Notes under the pieces: model-generated
What the model was told of the DNA's origin: nothing
Seen by the model: only the letters and a program-made list of their open reading frames with translations
The model's database searches: none
Position numbers and translations under genes: made by a program
Assembly (NCBI GenBank): GCA_007131175.1
Contig: SLRC01000140.1
Location: forward strand, 1-35,879
Reading direction: 5' to 3'
Source: Syntrophomonadaceae bacterium
Lineage (GTDB): Bacteria > Bacillota > Dethiobacteria > DTU022 > UBA8154
Length of the DNA: 35,879 nucleotides
In this document: in pieces, positions 1 through 8,770 of the stretch
Layout: every line of letters begins with the position of its first letter
Numbering within the stretch: position 1 is the stretch's first letter

Positions 1-21
1 CTGATTGTATGCCTCTACCAT
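1..21 (-). CDS. 5' end of a CDS running off the window (flgB by synteny)
   Basis: On the minus strand an ATG at base 21 follows a GGGAGG ribosome binding site about 6 bases upstream and opens a frame of seven codons (M-V-E-A-Y-N-Q) before the window ends. The seven residues identify nothing. In Bacillus subtilis and many Firmicutes the gene after codY is flgB, the first gene of the flagellar operon, so FlgB is a guess from gene order only. Confidence 0.35.
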
Positions 22-254
22 GATCATCCCTCCCACCACTATCATACAACAGGTGGAGGAAAAGTACAAGGTAAAATATGGAAATTAGAGCTATTTTTGA
101 TATTATTTATCATAGATTCAAATTTCTAGTATAAATTATTGCATTTGTTAAAATTTAGGTTGTTGAATGCCCGTTAAAATGACTGTTTTTGTGCAGCGCC
201 TTTTTGCCCATGTACGCTTCACCCTCTATGTCAAGCAAAGCTGGCAATTATATC
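22..254. other. AT-rich non-coding gap after codY
   Basis: There is no convincing gene here. On the minus strand this is the leader and promoter region of the gene starting at base 21. A TTGACA (complement of 229-234) has no acceptable -10 at 16-18 bases, and the AT-rich stretch around 110-145 offers several weak -10 candidates (for example TATACT), so no promoter is called. Confidence 0.5.
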
Positions 255-282
255 AAAAAAAGCAGCCGTAAGGCTGCTTTTT
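255..282 (-). terminator. Rho-independent terminator after codY
   Basis: A perfect 10-bp inverted repeat (AAAAGCAGCC / GGCTGCTTTT) with a GTAA loop at 258-281 lies about 22 bases past the codY stop. On the minus strand it is followed by a run of seven T. The A-rich and T-rich flanks make it potentially bidirectional. It ends the dprA-to-codY block. Confidence 0.9.
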
Positions 283-303
283 CCAGTTCATGAATGGCAA
301 GAT

Positions 304-1104
304 TTACTTAAGGAAAGTTTTTTGCTTCTTTGCAAGCTGTTCCAGCAGGTAGGGATTTAAAACCCTGATATAGGTTCCTTTCATGCCGAGGGATCGGGAT
401 TCAATAACACCGGCGCTTTCAAATTTACGCAGGGCATTAACAATAACAGACCGGGTAATTCCCAGTTGATCAGCAATTTTACTTGCCACAAGTAAACCTT
501 CGTCCCCATCAAGTTCTTCAAAAATATGCTCCACCGCTTCTAACTCTGAGTAAGAAAGTGTACCTATGGCCAGTTGGACCACTGCTTTGTTTCTTGCTTC
601 CTCTTCGATTTTTTCTGCACGGGCCCGCAGGATTTCCATACCCACGACCGTAGCTCCTGTTTCAGCGAGGATAAGATCTTCCGACTCAAAAGAATTATCA
701 AAGCGGGCCAACAACAGTGTGCCCAGTCTCTTACCGCCGCCTAAAATAGGCACCACCGTGGTCAACTTGTTTTTAAAAAGGCATCTCTCAACTTCCATAA
801 AGACGCAATCACTGGGCTCCTGTGTCAGGTTTGTTCTAGTTTCATCATCCCGTAACAGAAAATCGTTGTACCGCTCTGGAAAATCTCCGGTTTTTAACAC
901 CTGTTCAACCATGATTTCACACTCAAACTCATCGACCAGAGCATATCCCAAAACCTTGCCATCGCGGTGCACAATATAAACATTGGCATTCATAACATTT
1001 TTCAGGACTTCGGAAACATCAAAAAAATCAACCCGTTGTCCCGCCGTTTTTTGCAAGATTTTGTTGATTCGTCTGGTCTTTTCCAATAAAGGAGAATTAA
1101 TCAC
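304..1104 (-). CDS. codY: GTP- and branched-chain-amino-acid-sensing transcriptional regulator CodY
   Basis: CodY is the global nutrient regulator of low-GC Firmicutes. It binds DNA when loaded with branched-chain amino acids and, in many species, GTP. The 266-residue protein has the usual length: an N-terminal GAF-type effector domain (about 1-155), a linker helix rich in E/R/A, and a C-terminal winged helix-turn-helix at about 203-245 ([20 protein letters not shown], then [11 protein letters not shown]). The start is a GTG at 1104 with GAGGTG seven bases upstream. It is the last gene of the xerC–hslV–hslU–codY run, 67 bases after hslU with no terminator between, and is followed by a strong terminator. 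Family and order are certain; the regulon here is unknown. Confidence 0.97.
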   Translation of the reverse strand: MINSPLLEKTRRINKILQKTAGQRVDFFDVSEVLKNVMNANVYIVHRDGKVLGYALVDEFECEIMVEQVLKTGDFPERYNDFLLRDDETRTNLTQEPSDCVFMEVERCLFKNKLTTVVPILGGGKRLGTLLLARFDNSFESEDLILAETGATVVGMEILRARAEKIEEEARNKAVVQLAIGTLSYSELEAVEHIFEELDGDEGLLVASKIADQLGITRSVIVNALRKFESAGVIESRSLGMKGTYIRVLNPYLLEQLAKKQKTFLK

Positions 1105-1171
1105 TGCTTTTCACCTCTTTCACATTTTTGGTACATCTATCTTAAATAATAAATTTAAGATCACTACAGTT

Positions 1172-2614
1172 TTACAAAATATATCTACTCAAATCTTTAT
1201 TTTTGACAATATCCTTAATTTTATTCTTTACATATTCTCTGTTAATTAAAATTATTTGATCTTCTAGCTCAGGAGCAACAAAAGATACATCTTCCAACAG
1301 CTTTTCCATAATCGTATACAGGCGCCTTGCCCCGATATTTTCCATTTCTTCGTTTAAAAAACAGGCCGTTGTGGCAATCTCGTCAATACCTTCCTCATCA
1401 AATTCCAACTCAATTCCTTCTGTTCCCAGCAATGCCGTATACTGCCTCGTGAGTGCGTTCTCCGGTTCCGTTAGAATACGCCGAAAATCATCGGGAGAAA
1501 GGCTATGCAACTCAACACGTACGGGAAAACGGCCCTGAAGCTCAGGAATCAAATCGGAGGGACTACTGACATGGAACGCACCGGCAGCAATAAAAAGTAT
1601 ATGATCCGTTTTAACTGGTCCGTGTTTTGTCATTACGGTGGAGCCCTCAACAATGGGTAAAATATCCCGCTGTACCCCTTCCCGCGAAACATCCGGACCT
1701 GCCCCTGCCTTCTCACCGGCAACCTTGTCTAACTCGTCTAAGAACACGATGCCCGACTGCTCTGCCCGTGATACGGCTTCGGCGATAACATCATCCATAT
1801 CGATGAGCTTTTCACCTTCCTCTTGCTGCAGGATACGCCTCGCCTGTTTTACAGGTATTCTCTTTTTCTTCTTTTTACGCGGCATCAGGTTACCAAAAAT
1901 CTCCTGAACATTTGCCCCCATTTCTTCCATACCCATGCCGGAAAACATATCCAACATGGGAGGCAAACGATCATCGAGTTCCACTTCGACCAAAATATCT
2001 TCAACTTCGCCTGCCCTTAGCTTTTTGGCCATTTCCCGACGCTCATTCTGCTTTAATTCCAATTCCGACGGATAATTATCTTCTTCAACAGTTGGTTGCG
2101 TGCCTCCCGCTACCCGTGTGTATTGAAAAAGAAAGTCCAGGGGATTGGCTGTTTTTTTCTCCCTTTCTGGAAAAGGAACAAGTAACTCAAGCAACCTGTC
2201 CTCTGCCAACTCAACAGCCTTGGGTTCAATGGATTTCATTCTTTCCCCTTTGACTATACGTACAGAACTTTCCACCAAATCTCTGATAATGGAGTCAACA
2301 TCCCGGCCCACATAGCCTACCTCTGTGAATTTTGTTGCTTCCACCTTGACAAAAGGGGAATTTACCAAACGGGCCAATCGCCGCGCTATCTCCGTTTTTC
2401 CCACACCGGTGGGTCCAATCATAATAATATTTTTTGGAATAATCTCTTCGCTGATCTTTTGATCTAAAATGCGGCGGCGAAAGCGATTACGCAAGGCAAC
2501 AGCCACAATTTTTTTGGCCTCTTCCTGGCCAACAATATATTTATCAAGTTCAGCTACTACTTCCCGTGGCGTTAGTTCTGCATCAAGTGTTGGCATTTTA
2601 ACTGTTTCATGCAC
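1172..2614 (-). CDS. hslU: ATP-dependent protease ATPase subunit HslU (ClpY)
   Basis: HslU is the AAA+ unfoldase that feeds substrates to the HslV peptidase in the cytoplasm. The roughly 480 residues show Walker A (GPTGVGKT, about 67-74), Walker B with the following Glu-Leu-Asp ([10 protein letters not shown]), a charged I-domain insertion in the middle with a lysine-rich patch ([15 protein letters not shown]), and the canonical C-terminus LSRYIL that docks into HslV. The gene follows hslV by 24 bases. The start is uncertain: GTG at 2614 lies inside the GGAGGTG sequence, while ATG at 2596 (beginning [12 protein letters not shown]) is 16 bases beyond it. The product is not in doubt. Confidence 0.96.
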   Translation of the reverse strand: MHETVKMPTLDAELTPREVVAELDKYIVGQEEAKKIVAVALRNRFRRRILDQKISEEIIPKNIIMIGPTGVGKTEIARRLARLVNSPFVKVEATKFTEVGYVGRDVDSIIRDLVESSVRIVKGERMKSIEPKAVELAEDRLLELLVPFPEREKKTANPLDFLFQYTRVAGGTQPTVEEDNYPSELELKQNERREMAKKLRAGEVEDILVEVELDDRLPPMLDMFSGMGMEEMGANVQEIFGNLMPRKKKKKRIPVKQARRILQQEEGEKLIDMDDVIAEAVSRAEQSGIVFLDELDKVAGEKAGAGPDVSREGVQRDILPIVEGSTVMTKHGPVKTDHILFIAAGAFHVSSPSDLIPELQGRFPVRVELHSLSPDDFRRILTEPENALTRQYTALLGTEGIELEFDEEGIDEIATTACFLNEEMENIGARRLYTIMEKLLEDVSFVAPELEDQIILINREYVKNKIKDIVKNKDLSRYIL

Positions 2615-2638
2615 CTCCAGCCCCGTATGGAGCTATAA

Positions 2639-3172
2639 CTAGCTTAATATTTCAACAGATATATTATTGTTTGTATAAACACATATTTCTGAGGCAACAA
2701 CCAGGGCCTCCTGAGCTATGGCAGCAGGGGTAAGGTTTGTGTTTCTTATTAGTGACCTTGCTGCAGCCAATGCATATGGCCCCCCTGAACCAATGGCAGC
2801 CACCCCATCATCAGGCTCGATGACGTCTCCCGTTCCTGATATAACCAGCAAGGCATCTGCCGAAGCAACAACCAGCAGTGCCTCAAGCCGACGCAAAAAC
2901 CGGTCAGTTCGCCACTCCTTTGCAAGTTCTACAGCCGCACGACGCAAATTACCCTGGTGACTCTCAAGTTGTTTTTCAAACTTATCAAAAAGGGTAATGG
3001 CATCGGCCACAGCCCCGGCAAAACCAGCCAATACTTTATCCTGGTAGAGACGGCGAATTTTGCGTGCATGGTGTTTTACAATCACATTTCCCATAAGAGT
3101 AACCTGGCCATCACCGGCAATGGCAACCCTGCTATCAATCTTTACTGCCAAAATTGTTGTTGAATTAAACAT
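2639..3172 (-). CDS. hslV: ATP-dependent protease peptidase subunit HslV (ClpQ)
   Basis: This is the proteasome-beta-like peptidase that partners HslU. The 177 residues begin [10 protein letters not shown]; processing after Ser4 would expose the catalytic Thr5, followed by the conserved GDGQVT loop, Lys33-region residues ([12 protein letters not shown]) and the [11 protein letters not shown] segment typical of HslV. Length is normal. B. subtilis ClpQ uses an N-terminal serine instead; here the TTI sequence indicates the ordinary threonine enzyme. The gene sits between xerC and hslU, as in B. subtilis. The Shine-Dalgarno is weak (CGGGAAA directly before the ATG). Confidence 0.96.
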   Translation of the reverse strand: MFNSTTILAVKIDSRVAIAGDGQVTLMGNVIVKHHARKIRRLYQDKVLAGFAGAVADAITLFDKFEKQLESHQGNLRRAAVELAKEWRTDRFLRRLEALLVVASADALLVISGTGDVIEPDDGVAAIGSGGPYALAAARSLIRNTNLTPAAIAQEALVVASEICVYTNNNISVEILS

Positions 3173-3254
3173 TTTCCCGGTAATAAAATTCCACTCCCAG
3201 ACAATTTTCCATAATATAGAAACTCTTTTGATAATTCAACTCAAACCACCTAAC

Positions 3255-4151
3255 TCAGGCCCGGGGGTGAAACCTCAAGTAGGTCTTTTTGAGTTCATCC
3301 TTGGTTACATGTGTGTAGACCTGTGTGGTGGAAAGGCTGGCATGACCCAGCATCTCCTGTACGGCCCTCAGATCTGCTCCCCCGTTAAGTAAATGTGTTG
3401 CAAATGAATGACGCAATACATGGGGGCTTACTCCTGAGCCCTGGCCTGCCTTCCTGCTGTATTCACCTACTAAACGACGGACACTTCTGTCCGACAACCT
3501 GTCTCCAAATCGGTTTAGGAAAAGGGCACCGTCATCATTTTTGGTTTTGCTCCTGGCCAGCAGGAAGGGACGACTCTTGTTTAAATAAACAGCAACGGCC
3601 TGCCTTGCATAGCCACCTATGGGAATAAGGCGTTCTTTGCGACCCTTACCCCTTACCAGCAAAAAACCTTCCTCCAAATTAACGGCGGAGAGGTTTAGAT
3701 CAACCAGTTCCTTCACCCTCAGTCCGGCTCCGTAAAGCATCTCCAAGATAGCAAGGTCCCGGTATCCCAAAAGAGAACCATGCACAGATGCATCCAACAA
3801 TGAATCCACTTCGTCAGTGTAAAGAAACTGGGGAAGCTTCTTCTCCCTTTTGGGGGTCGATACTATTTCCCAGGAATTTTCTGTTAGCACCTTTTCCCTT
3901 TTCAGGAAACGCAGGTAACTTCGTACTGCTGCCAATTTACGGGCTACAGAACTACGAGCATATCCATACCCCTTAAGCATGGCCAGGTAACGGCGCAGAC
4001 ACCGATAATCTACAAGTGACTGGTTTAAGCCCGCTTCCGCCAGAAAGCTCAAAAACTGTTGAATGTCCTTGTTATAATTATTTACAGTAAGCGTTGCCGC
4101 ATTTTTTTCGATACGCAGAACACTAATAAATTTGTCCAGATAATTATTCAT
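3255..4151 (-). CDS. xerC: Tyrosine recombinase XerC/CodV
   Basis: This is a site-specific tyrosine recombinase that acts with XerD at dif to resolve chromosome dimers. The 298-residue protein has an N-terminal SAM-like core-binding domain (about 1-88) and a catalytic domain. Visible active-site residues are Arg145 (GLRVKEL), Lys169 (RGKGRKER), His244 and Arg247 (HVLRHSFATH), His270 (LGHASLSTT) and nucleophile Tyr279 (QVYTHV). The ATG at 4151 follows AAGGTT. Position first in the codV–clpQ–clpY–codY order supports a chromosomal XerC rather than a phage or transposon integrase; no mobile element boundaries are seen around it. Confidence 0.95.
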   Translation of the reverse strand: MNNYLDKFISVLRIEKNAATLTVNNYNKDIQQFLSFLAEAGLNQSLVDYRCLRRYLAMLKGYGYARSSVARKLAAVRSYLRFLKREKVLTENSWEIVSTPKREKKLPQFLYTDEVDSLLDASVHGSLLGYRDLAILEMLYGAGLRVKELVDLNLSAVNLEEGFLLVRGKGRKERLIPIGGYARQAVAVYLNKSRPFLLARSKTKNDDGALFLNRFGDRLSDRSVRRLVGEYSRKAGQGSGVSPHVLRHSFATHLLNGGADLRAVQEMLGHASLSTTQVYTHVTKDELKKTYLRFHPRA

Positions 4152-4190
4152 AATCTTAACCTTTTTTCAATTTTAGCATAAGGATACTGT

Positions 4191-5546
4191 TTATGCAAGC
4201 AACGTATGGAAATTATTTCGGAATGTCGACAAAATTTTCAGGCTTCGCGCCGCCAGACGCTCTTTCCGTTCCCGTTTTCGTCCTCCCGCGGGAAGAGGAG
4301 GCAGCAAGCCAAAATTTACATTCATAGGTTGAAAATGTGCCGGGTCTGCAGTAGTGATATAATGAAGCAGGGAACCGGTAGCGGTCTCCCCGGGGAAGAC
4401 AAGAGTCTTTTCCCCAATGGCGCGACAATAAGCATTGATTCCAGCTACCAAGCCTGCGGCAGCCGATTCCACATAACCTTCCACCCCCGTAATCTGACCG
4501 GCAAAAAATATCCCCGGCCGATCCCTGACTTCCAGGGAGGCATCAAGGAGTAGCGGCGAGTTAATAAAGGTGTTACGATGCACGGCTCCATAGCGGGCAA
4601 AATTGGCATTTTCAAGCCCAGGGATGAGGCGGAATATACGTTTTTGTTCTCCCCTTAGCAGCCGTGTCTGAAAACCTACCATGTTGTAGAGTGTCCCTTC
4701 CCGGTTATCCCGGCGCAGTTGTACAACAGCATAAGGTTGTTCTCCTGTATGAGGGACGGTTAAGCCCACCGGCTTCAGGGGACCAAATCGGAGTGTATCT
4801 TTACCCCGGGCAGCCAGAACCTCAACCGGCATACAGCCTTCAAAAAATACTTCCTTTTCAAATTCTTTACCCTCATATACTGCCCCTTTGCACATCTCCC
4901 CATGGAAACGGCTGTACTCAACAGCACTAAAGGGACAATTAAGATAATCGGGGCCACCCCGATCATAACGTGAAGCAAAAAAAGCTATTTCCAGGTTAAT
5001 GGAATCATAAGTAACGATGGGTGCAGCCGCATCATAAAAATAGAGGCTATCTTTTCCAGTTATCTCTTCCAGGGCATTTGAAAAGGTGGAAGAAGTCAGA
5101 GGTCCTGTGGCAATAATAAGTGGTCTTTGCTGTGGAATTTGCTCTACTTCTGTGCGCACTATTTCCACAAGTTTATGTGATTTCAAACGCCGTGTAACAA
5201 GTGCGGAAAATTCCTCACGATCCACAGCAAGGGCACCGCCTGCCGGTATTTGAGACTTAAGGGCACATTCCATGATCAATGAATTCAACGAGCGCATTTC
5301 CTCTTTGAGCAGTCCAACTGCATTTTTGAGGGAAGCTGCACGTAAAGAGTTGCTGCAGACCAGTTCAGCAAAGGCATCGCTATGATGAGCCGGGGTCATC
5401 TGGACAGGTCTCATTTCATAAAGTTTTACTTTTACGCCCCTGCGTGCAATCTGCCAGGCGGCTTCCGCCCCTGCCAAGCCTGCGCCGATGATCGTTACTA
5501 TATCCTCCCCGATGCGGAACACCTCCTGGGAAATAAAGCCTCCCAA
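4191..5546 (-). CDS. trmFO: FAD- and methylenetetrahydrofolate-dependent tRNA (uracil-54-C5)-methyltransferase TrmFO
   Basis: TrmFO makes ribothymidine at tRNA position 54 using methylene-THF and FAD. The protein has the N-terminal FAD-binding motif GAGLAGAEAAW, the family sequence VCSNSLRAAS with a conserved Cys, and FFEGCMPVEVLAARG with the second Cys implicated in catalysis. Length (about 440) is normal. It follows topA by 7 bases, as in B. subtilis (gid). The start is unresolved: TTG at 5546 has no good ribosome site, whereas a clean GGAGGT lies seven bases before an in-frame ATC codon (5511-5513) that would give a start close to the family norm (x-GEDIVTIIGAG). See findings. Confidence 0.94.
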   Translation of the reverse strand: MGGFISQEVFRIGEDIVTIIGAGLAGAEAAWQIARRGVKVKLYEMRPVQMTPAHHSDAFAELVCSNSLRAASLKNAVGLLKEEMRSLNSLIMECALKSQIPAGGALAVDREEFSALVTRRLKSHKLVEIVRTEVEQIPQQRPLIIATGPLTSSTFSNALEEITGKDSLYFYDAAAPIVTYDSINLEIAFFASRYDRGGPDYLNCPFSAVEYSRFHGEMCKGAVYEGKEFEKEVFFEGCMPVEVLAARGKDTLRFGPLKPVGLTVPHTGEQPYAVVQLRRDNREGTLYNMVGFQTRLLRGEQKRIFRLIPGLENANFARYGAVHRNTFINSPLLLDASLEVRDRPGIFFAGQITGVEGYVESAAAGLVAGINAYCRAIGEKTLVFPGETATGSLLHYITTADPAHFQPMNVNFGLLPPLPAGGRKRERKERLAARSLKILSTFRNNFHTLLA

Positions 5547-5553
5547 ATATCAT

Positions 5554-7647
5554 TTATTTTTTCCTTGATTTCTTAACTGCTGCAGTCTCCCGGTAATCAC
5601 AGTCCTTATTGCTGCAACGAACCGAAGGCGGTGAACTGCGATATCCTTTTTTTTCCACCAGGAAAGCACCGCATTGGGGGCATGCTCTCTCCAGAGGTTT
5701 ATCCCAGGAAACAAAACTACACTTTGGATAGTTATTACAACCGTAAAACAATCTCCCCTTCTTGCTGCGACGTTCCACAATTTCCCCGTCACACATGGGG
5801 CATTTTACCCCCGTTTCTGCTTGCGGTTGTTTGGTAAAGCGACATTCGGGAAAACCGGAGCAGGCATGGAAACTGCCGTATCGGCCAAATTTTTTCAAAA
5901 GCTTCCGTGAGCACTGGGGGCAAATTTCCCCTGTCTCCTCCTCAAGTTTAACCTTTTGCATTTCTTCAGAGGCTACCTGCAAGCGCTGTTGAAAAGGAGC
6001 ATAAAAATCCCTGATTACATCCAACCAGGGTATCTCTCCCCCTTCTATCTTGTCCAGGCGATCTTCGAGGCGAGCCGTAAAATCCACATCAATAATTTCA
6101 GGAAAAAAGTTTTTCAGCAGATCCACTACCACAAAACCGAGCTCTGTTGGTTTGAAAACCTTCTCTTCACGAACCACATAGCCCCGTCCTTTGAGTGTTT
6201 CAATGGTAGGGGCATAGGTGCTGGGTCTTCCGATACCTTTACTTTCCATGGCTTTTACCAGGGAAGCCTCCGAATAACGGCCAGGAGGCTGGGTAAAATG
6301 CTGGATCGGCTCCAGGGCAAGTAATTCAAGCTCCGTTTCTTCCTTTAAGGGAGGTAAAACTTCTTCGGGGTTAACAACCCTGTCATCCTTGAGTAAAGCG
6401 AGAAATCCGGGAAATTTAATGGTGGAACCGCTGGCTTTAAAAATATATTCCCCACCCTTTATATCCACCCGCACTTGTTCAAGGGTGGCCGGAGCCATCT
6501 GGCTGGCTACAAAGCGGTCCCATATTAAACGGTAGAGCCTCGATTGGTCCCGGCTCAGGTATTTTTTTAGGGAAACGGGATTCCGCAGCACTGAAGTGGG
6601 GCGAATTGCCTCGTGTGCATCCTGCGCCCCTTTTTTACCCACATAATGGGGAGCTTTTTCAGGCAAATACCCCTTACCGAAATGCTCCTCAATATAGTTT
6701 CGCGCTTCCTCCTGTGAAACGGGAGAAACCCTGGTAGCATCGGTTCTAAGGTACGTAATAAGACCTGTGGACTCTTTTTTCTCACCAAATTCCAAGCCTT
6801 CATAAAGCTGCTGCGCTACCATCATTGTCCTTTTAGCAGAAAATCCCAGCCGTCTTGAAGCTTCCTGTTGCAATGTGCTGGTAATAAAAGGAGGGGCCGG
6901 GTTGCGTCTTCTTTCTTTGACCTGCACCCTGTGGACGAGGTAATCTCTGCCTTTAAGTTCATGCAGTATTTTATTAACCTCTTCTTCCCGGGAAAATGTC
7001 ATGCGACTGCCTGTGCGACCAAAAAACTTTGCTTTAACAGGTATTTCTGCACCTTGTGCACTAAATTTAGCTTCAATAGTCCAGTACTCTTCCACCACAA
7101 ATGCCTTAATCTCCTCTTCCCGGTCACAAATAAGACGCAGGGCGACTGATTGGACCCTCCCTGCGCTAAGGCCCTTCTGTACCTTTTCCCACAGCAGTGG
7201 ACTAATCATATAACCAACAAGACGGTCAAGGATACGCCTGGCCTGTTGAGCATATACCCTGTTAAGATCAAGATTACGTGGATGGGTAAAGGCCTTTTTG
7301 ATCGCATCTTTTGTTATTTCGTTAAACACCACGCGACATGGCTCTTTATTTGTAATACCCAAAGAATTTCCCAGATGCCAGCTTATAGCCTCCCCTTCCC
7401 GGTCCAAGTCGGAAGCCAGGAAAACTTTATTCGCTTTACGGGCTGTATCTTTTAACTCTTGTAATACTTTGCCCTTTCCGCGAATAGTAATATACTTTGG
7501 CTGGAAATTGTTTTCCAAGTCAACGCCTAGCTGACTTTTTGGCAGATCCACCAGGTGACCCATGGAAGCTTTGACCTGATAGCTGCGTCCCAGGAATTTG
7601 CGTATTGTTTTAGCCTTGGCAGGTGACTCCACAATAACAAGATTCAT
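5554..7647 (-). CDS. topA: DNA topoisomerase I (type IA)
   Basis: This enzyme relaxes negative supercoils by single-strand passage. The 697-residue protein starts MNLVIVESPAKAKTI at an ATG preceded by GGAGGGAAGAAT; an upstream in-frame ATG is rejected because it lacks this. The TOPRIM domain (ESPAKAKT, later SDLDREGEA with acidic metal residues) is followed by the catalytic Tyr299 in LITYLRTDATR. The C-terminus carries three four-cysteine zinc ribbons (CPQC..., CPMC..., CPQC...), the last before a lysine-rich tail. Length and layout are typical of Firmicute TopA. It lies between dprA and trmFO as in B. subtilis. Confidence 0.97.
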   Translation of the reverse strand: MNLVIVESPAKAKTIRKFLGRSYQVKASMGHLVDLPKSQLGVDLENNFQPKYITIRGKGKVLQELKDTARKANKVFLASDLDREGEAISWHLGNSLGITNKEPCRVVFNEITKDAIKKAFTHPRNLDLNRVYAQQARRILDRLVGYMISPLLWEKVQKGLSAGRVQSVALRLICDREEEIKAFVVEEYWTIEAKFSAQGAEIPVKAKFFGRTGSRMTFSREEEVNKILHELKGRDYLVHRVQVKERRRNPAPPFITSTLQQEASRRLGFSAKRTMMVAQQLYEGLEFGEKKESTGLITYLRTDATRVSPVSQEEARNYIEEHFGKGYLPEKAPHYVGKKGAQDAHEAIRPTSVLRNPVSLKKYLSRDQSRLYRLIWDRFVASQMAPATLEQVRVDIKGGEYIFKASGSTIKFPGFLALLKDDRVVNPEEVLPPLKEETELELLALEPIQHFTQPPGRYSEASLVKAMESKGIGRPSTYAPTIETLKGRGYVVREEKVFKPTELGFVVVDLLKNFFPEIIDVDFTARLEDRLDKIEGGEIPWLDVIRDFYAPFQQRLQVASEEMQKVKLEEETGEICPQCSRKLLKKFGRYGSFHACSGFPECRFTKQPQAETGVKCPMCDGEIVERRSKKGRLFYGCNNYPKCSFVSWDKPLERACPQCGAFLVEKKGYRSSPPSVRCSNKDCDYRETAAVKKSRKK

Positions 7648-7728
7648 ATTCTTCCCTCCATCCGGATCCAGATACGAGCCCATCCCATAATTCAAATCTG
7701 AATACTAAATATAATTTTTACTTTACCT

Positions 7729-8628
7729 TTATATATTCACCTTTAAACGATTAATATACTCATCCGGCAATTCCTCCAGGATCGCATCCACACCGTCTAC
7801 CAGCTTTGCCCCCTCCTTAATCAGGAAATGACAACCCTTACTGCATGGGTTGGCAATACTCCCGGGAATGGCAAAGACTTCCCGTCCCTGCTCAAGGGCA
7901 AAAGATGCGGTGATCAAGGCACCACTTTTTTCGGCAGCTTCCACTACCAGGGTACCCAGGGAAATACCACTAATTATACGGTTGCGCCGGGGAAAATTTG
8001 AAGCAGCCGGTTCAACACCAGGTGGAAATTCGCTTAAGACGACGCCCTGGTGTATGATCCTGTGCATAAGTGAACGGTTTTCCGGTGGATAACAGATATC
8101 GAGGCCGCAGCCCAAAACTGCTGCTGTAAAGCCATTGGTGGTAAGAACACCCTGGTGAGCCCATGTATCAATACCCCGGGCCAGGCCACTGACAATGGTA
8201 AAACCGCAGGCTGCAAGGCGGGCAGCAAATTTATAAGCGTTTTCCCTGCCGTAGGTTGTATGGCGCCTACTGCCAACAACGGCAAGGCACGGGTTCTTTA
8301 GAACCTTTAAATCCCCTTTAAAATAGAGCAGCGGCGGGGGGTCATGTATTTCCCTTAAAAAAGAGGGGTATTGCCCTTCTTTTTCTGTGACCGCATTAAA
8401 TCCCTTAAAAAGCAGTTCTTGCCAGGCCTTTTCAGGATCGATTTTTGCACGTGCCGCAACCACCTGTGCCGCCAAGTTCTTGCCAAACCCTTCCACATCA
8501 GCAAGGCGTGCTTCATCAATATACCAGGCCTCCCGCGCTGTGCCAAAAGTATTAATAAGGCTATTGATACGCACAGGGCCCAGCTTAGGAATAAGATTAA
8601 ATGCATGACAGTAAATTGCCTGTTCCAT
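7729..8628 (-). CDS. dprA: DNA-processing protein DprA/Smf
   Basis: DprA binds single-stranded DNA and loads RecA during natural transformation, though it is also conserved in bacteria not known to be competent. The 299-residue protein shows an N-terminal helix-hairpin-helix/SAM-like region (LIPKLGPVRINSLINTFG, about 12-29) and the Rossmann-fold core with VVGSRRHTTYGR, SGLARGIDTWAHQG, VLGCGLDICYPPEN, and FPRRNRIISG. It ends soon after the core and lacks the longer C-terminal winged-helix extension of some homologues. The Shine-Dalgarno is weak (GGTAAG). topA follows after 81 bases. Confidence 0.94.
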   Translation of the reverse strand: MEQAIYCHAFNLIPKLGPVRINSLINTFGTAREAWYIDEARLADVEGFGKNLAAQVVAARAKIDPEKAWQELLFKGFNAVTEKEGQYPSFLREIHDPPPLLYFKGDLKVLKNPCLAVVGSRRHTTYGRENAYKFAARLAACGFTIVSGLARGIDTWAHQGVLTTNGFTAAVLGCGLDICYPPENRSLMHRIIHQGVVLSEFPPGVEPAASNFPRRNRIISGISLGTLVVEAAEKSGALITASFALEQGREVFAIPGSIANPCSKGCHFLIKEGAKLVDGVDAILEELPDEYINRLKVNI

Positions 8629-8693
8629 ATCTGTTTTAACTTACCACCCTTACCGTTTATTTTTGCCCTTTATTTCCACCTTTAATAAGCAGA

Positions 8694-8720
8694 GACCATG
8701 AGCGTACTATGCCCATGGTC
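8694..8720. other. Inverted repeat between glutamate 2,3-aminomutase and dprA genes
   Basis: GACCATG (8694-8700) and CATGGTC (8714-8720) form a 7-bp stem with a 13-base loop. On the minus strand there is no U-run after it, so it is a poor intrinsic terminator. It could be a protein site or an RNA stem in the dprA leader. Confidence 0.35.
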
Positions 8721-8770
8721 ACCGCATTATTTACGTTTCCCATGCTGCCCGATCTTCCTCCATACCCTTC

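Noticed and set aside
118-146. CodY box (AATTTTCWGAAAATT) upstream of the base-21 gene
   Set aside because: AAATTTCTAGTATAAATT is only a loose quasi-palindrome with several mismatches; AT-rich sequence makes chance matches likely.
229-234. TTGACA as a -35 for the gene leaving the window
   Set aside because: No acceptable -10 is found at 16-18 bases downstream on the minus strand.
3255-4151. Integrase of a mobile element
   Set aside because: The tyrosine recombinase is in the conserved codV position with housekeeping neighbours and no attachment repeats.
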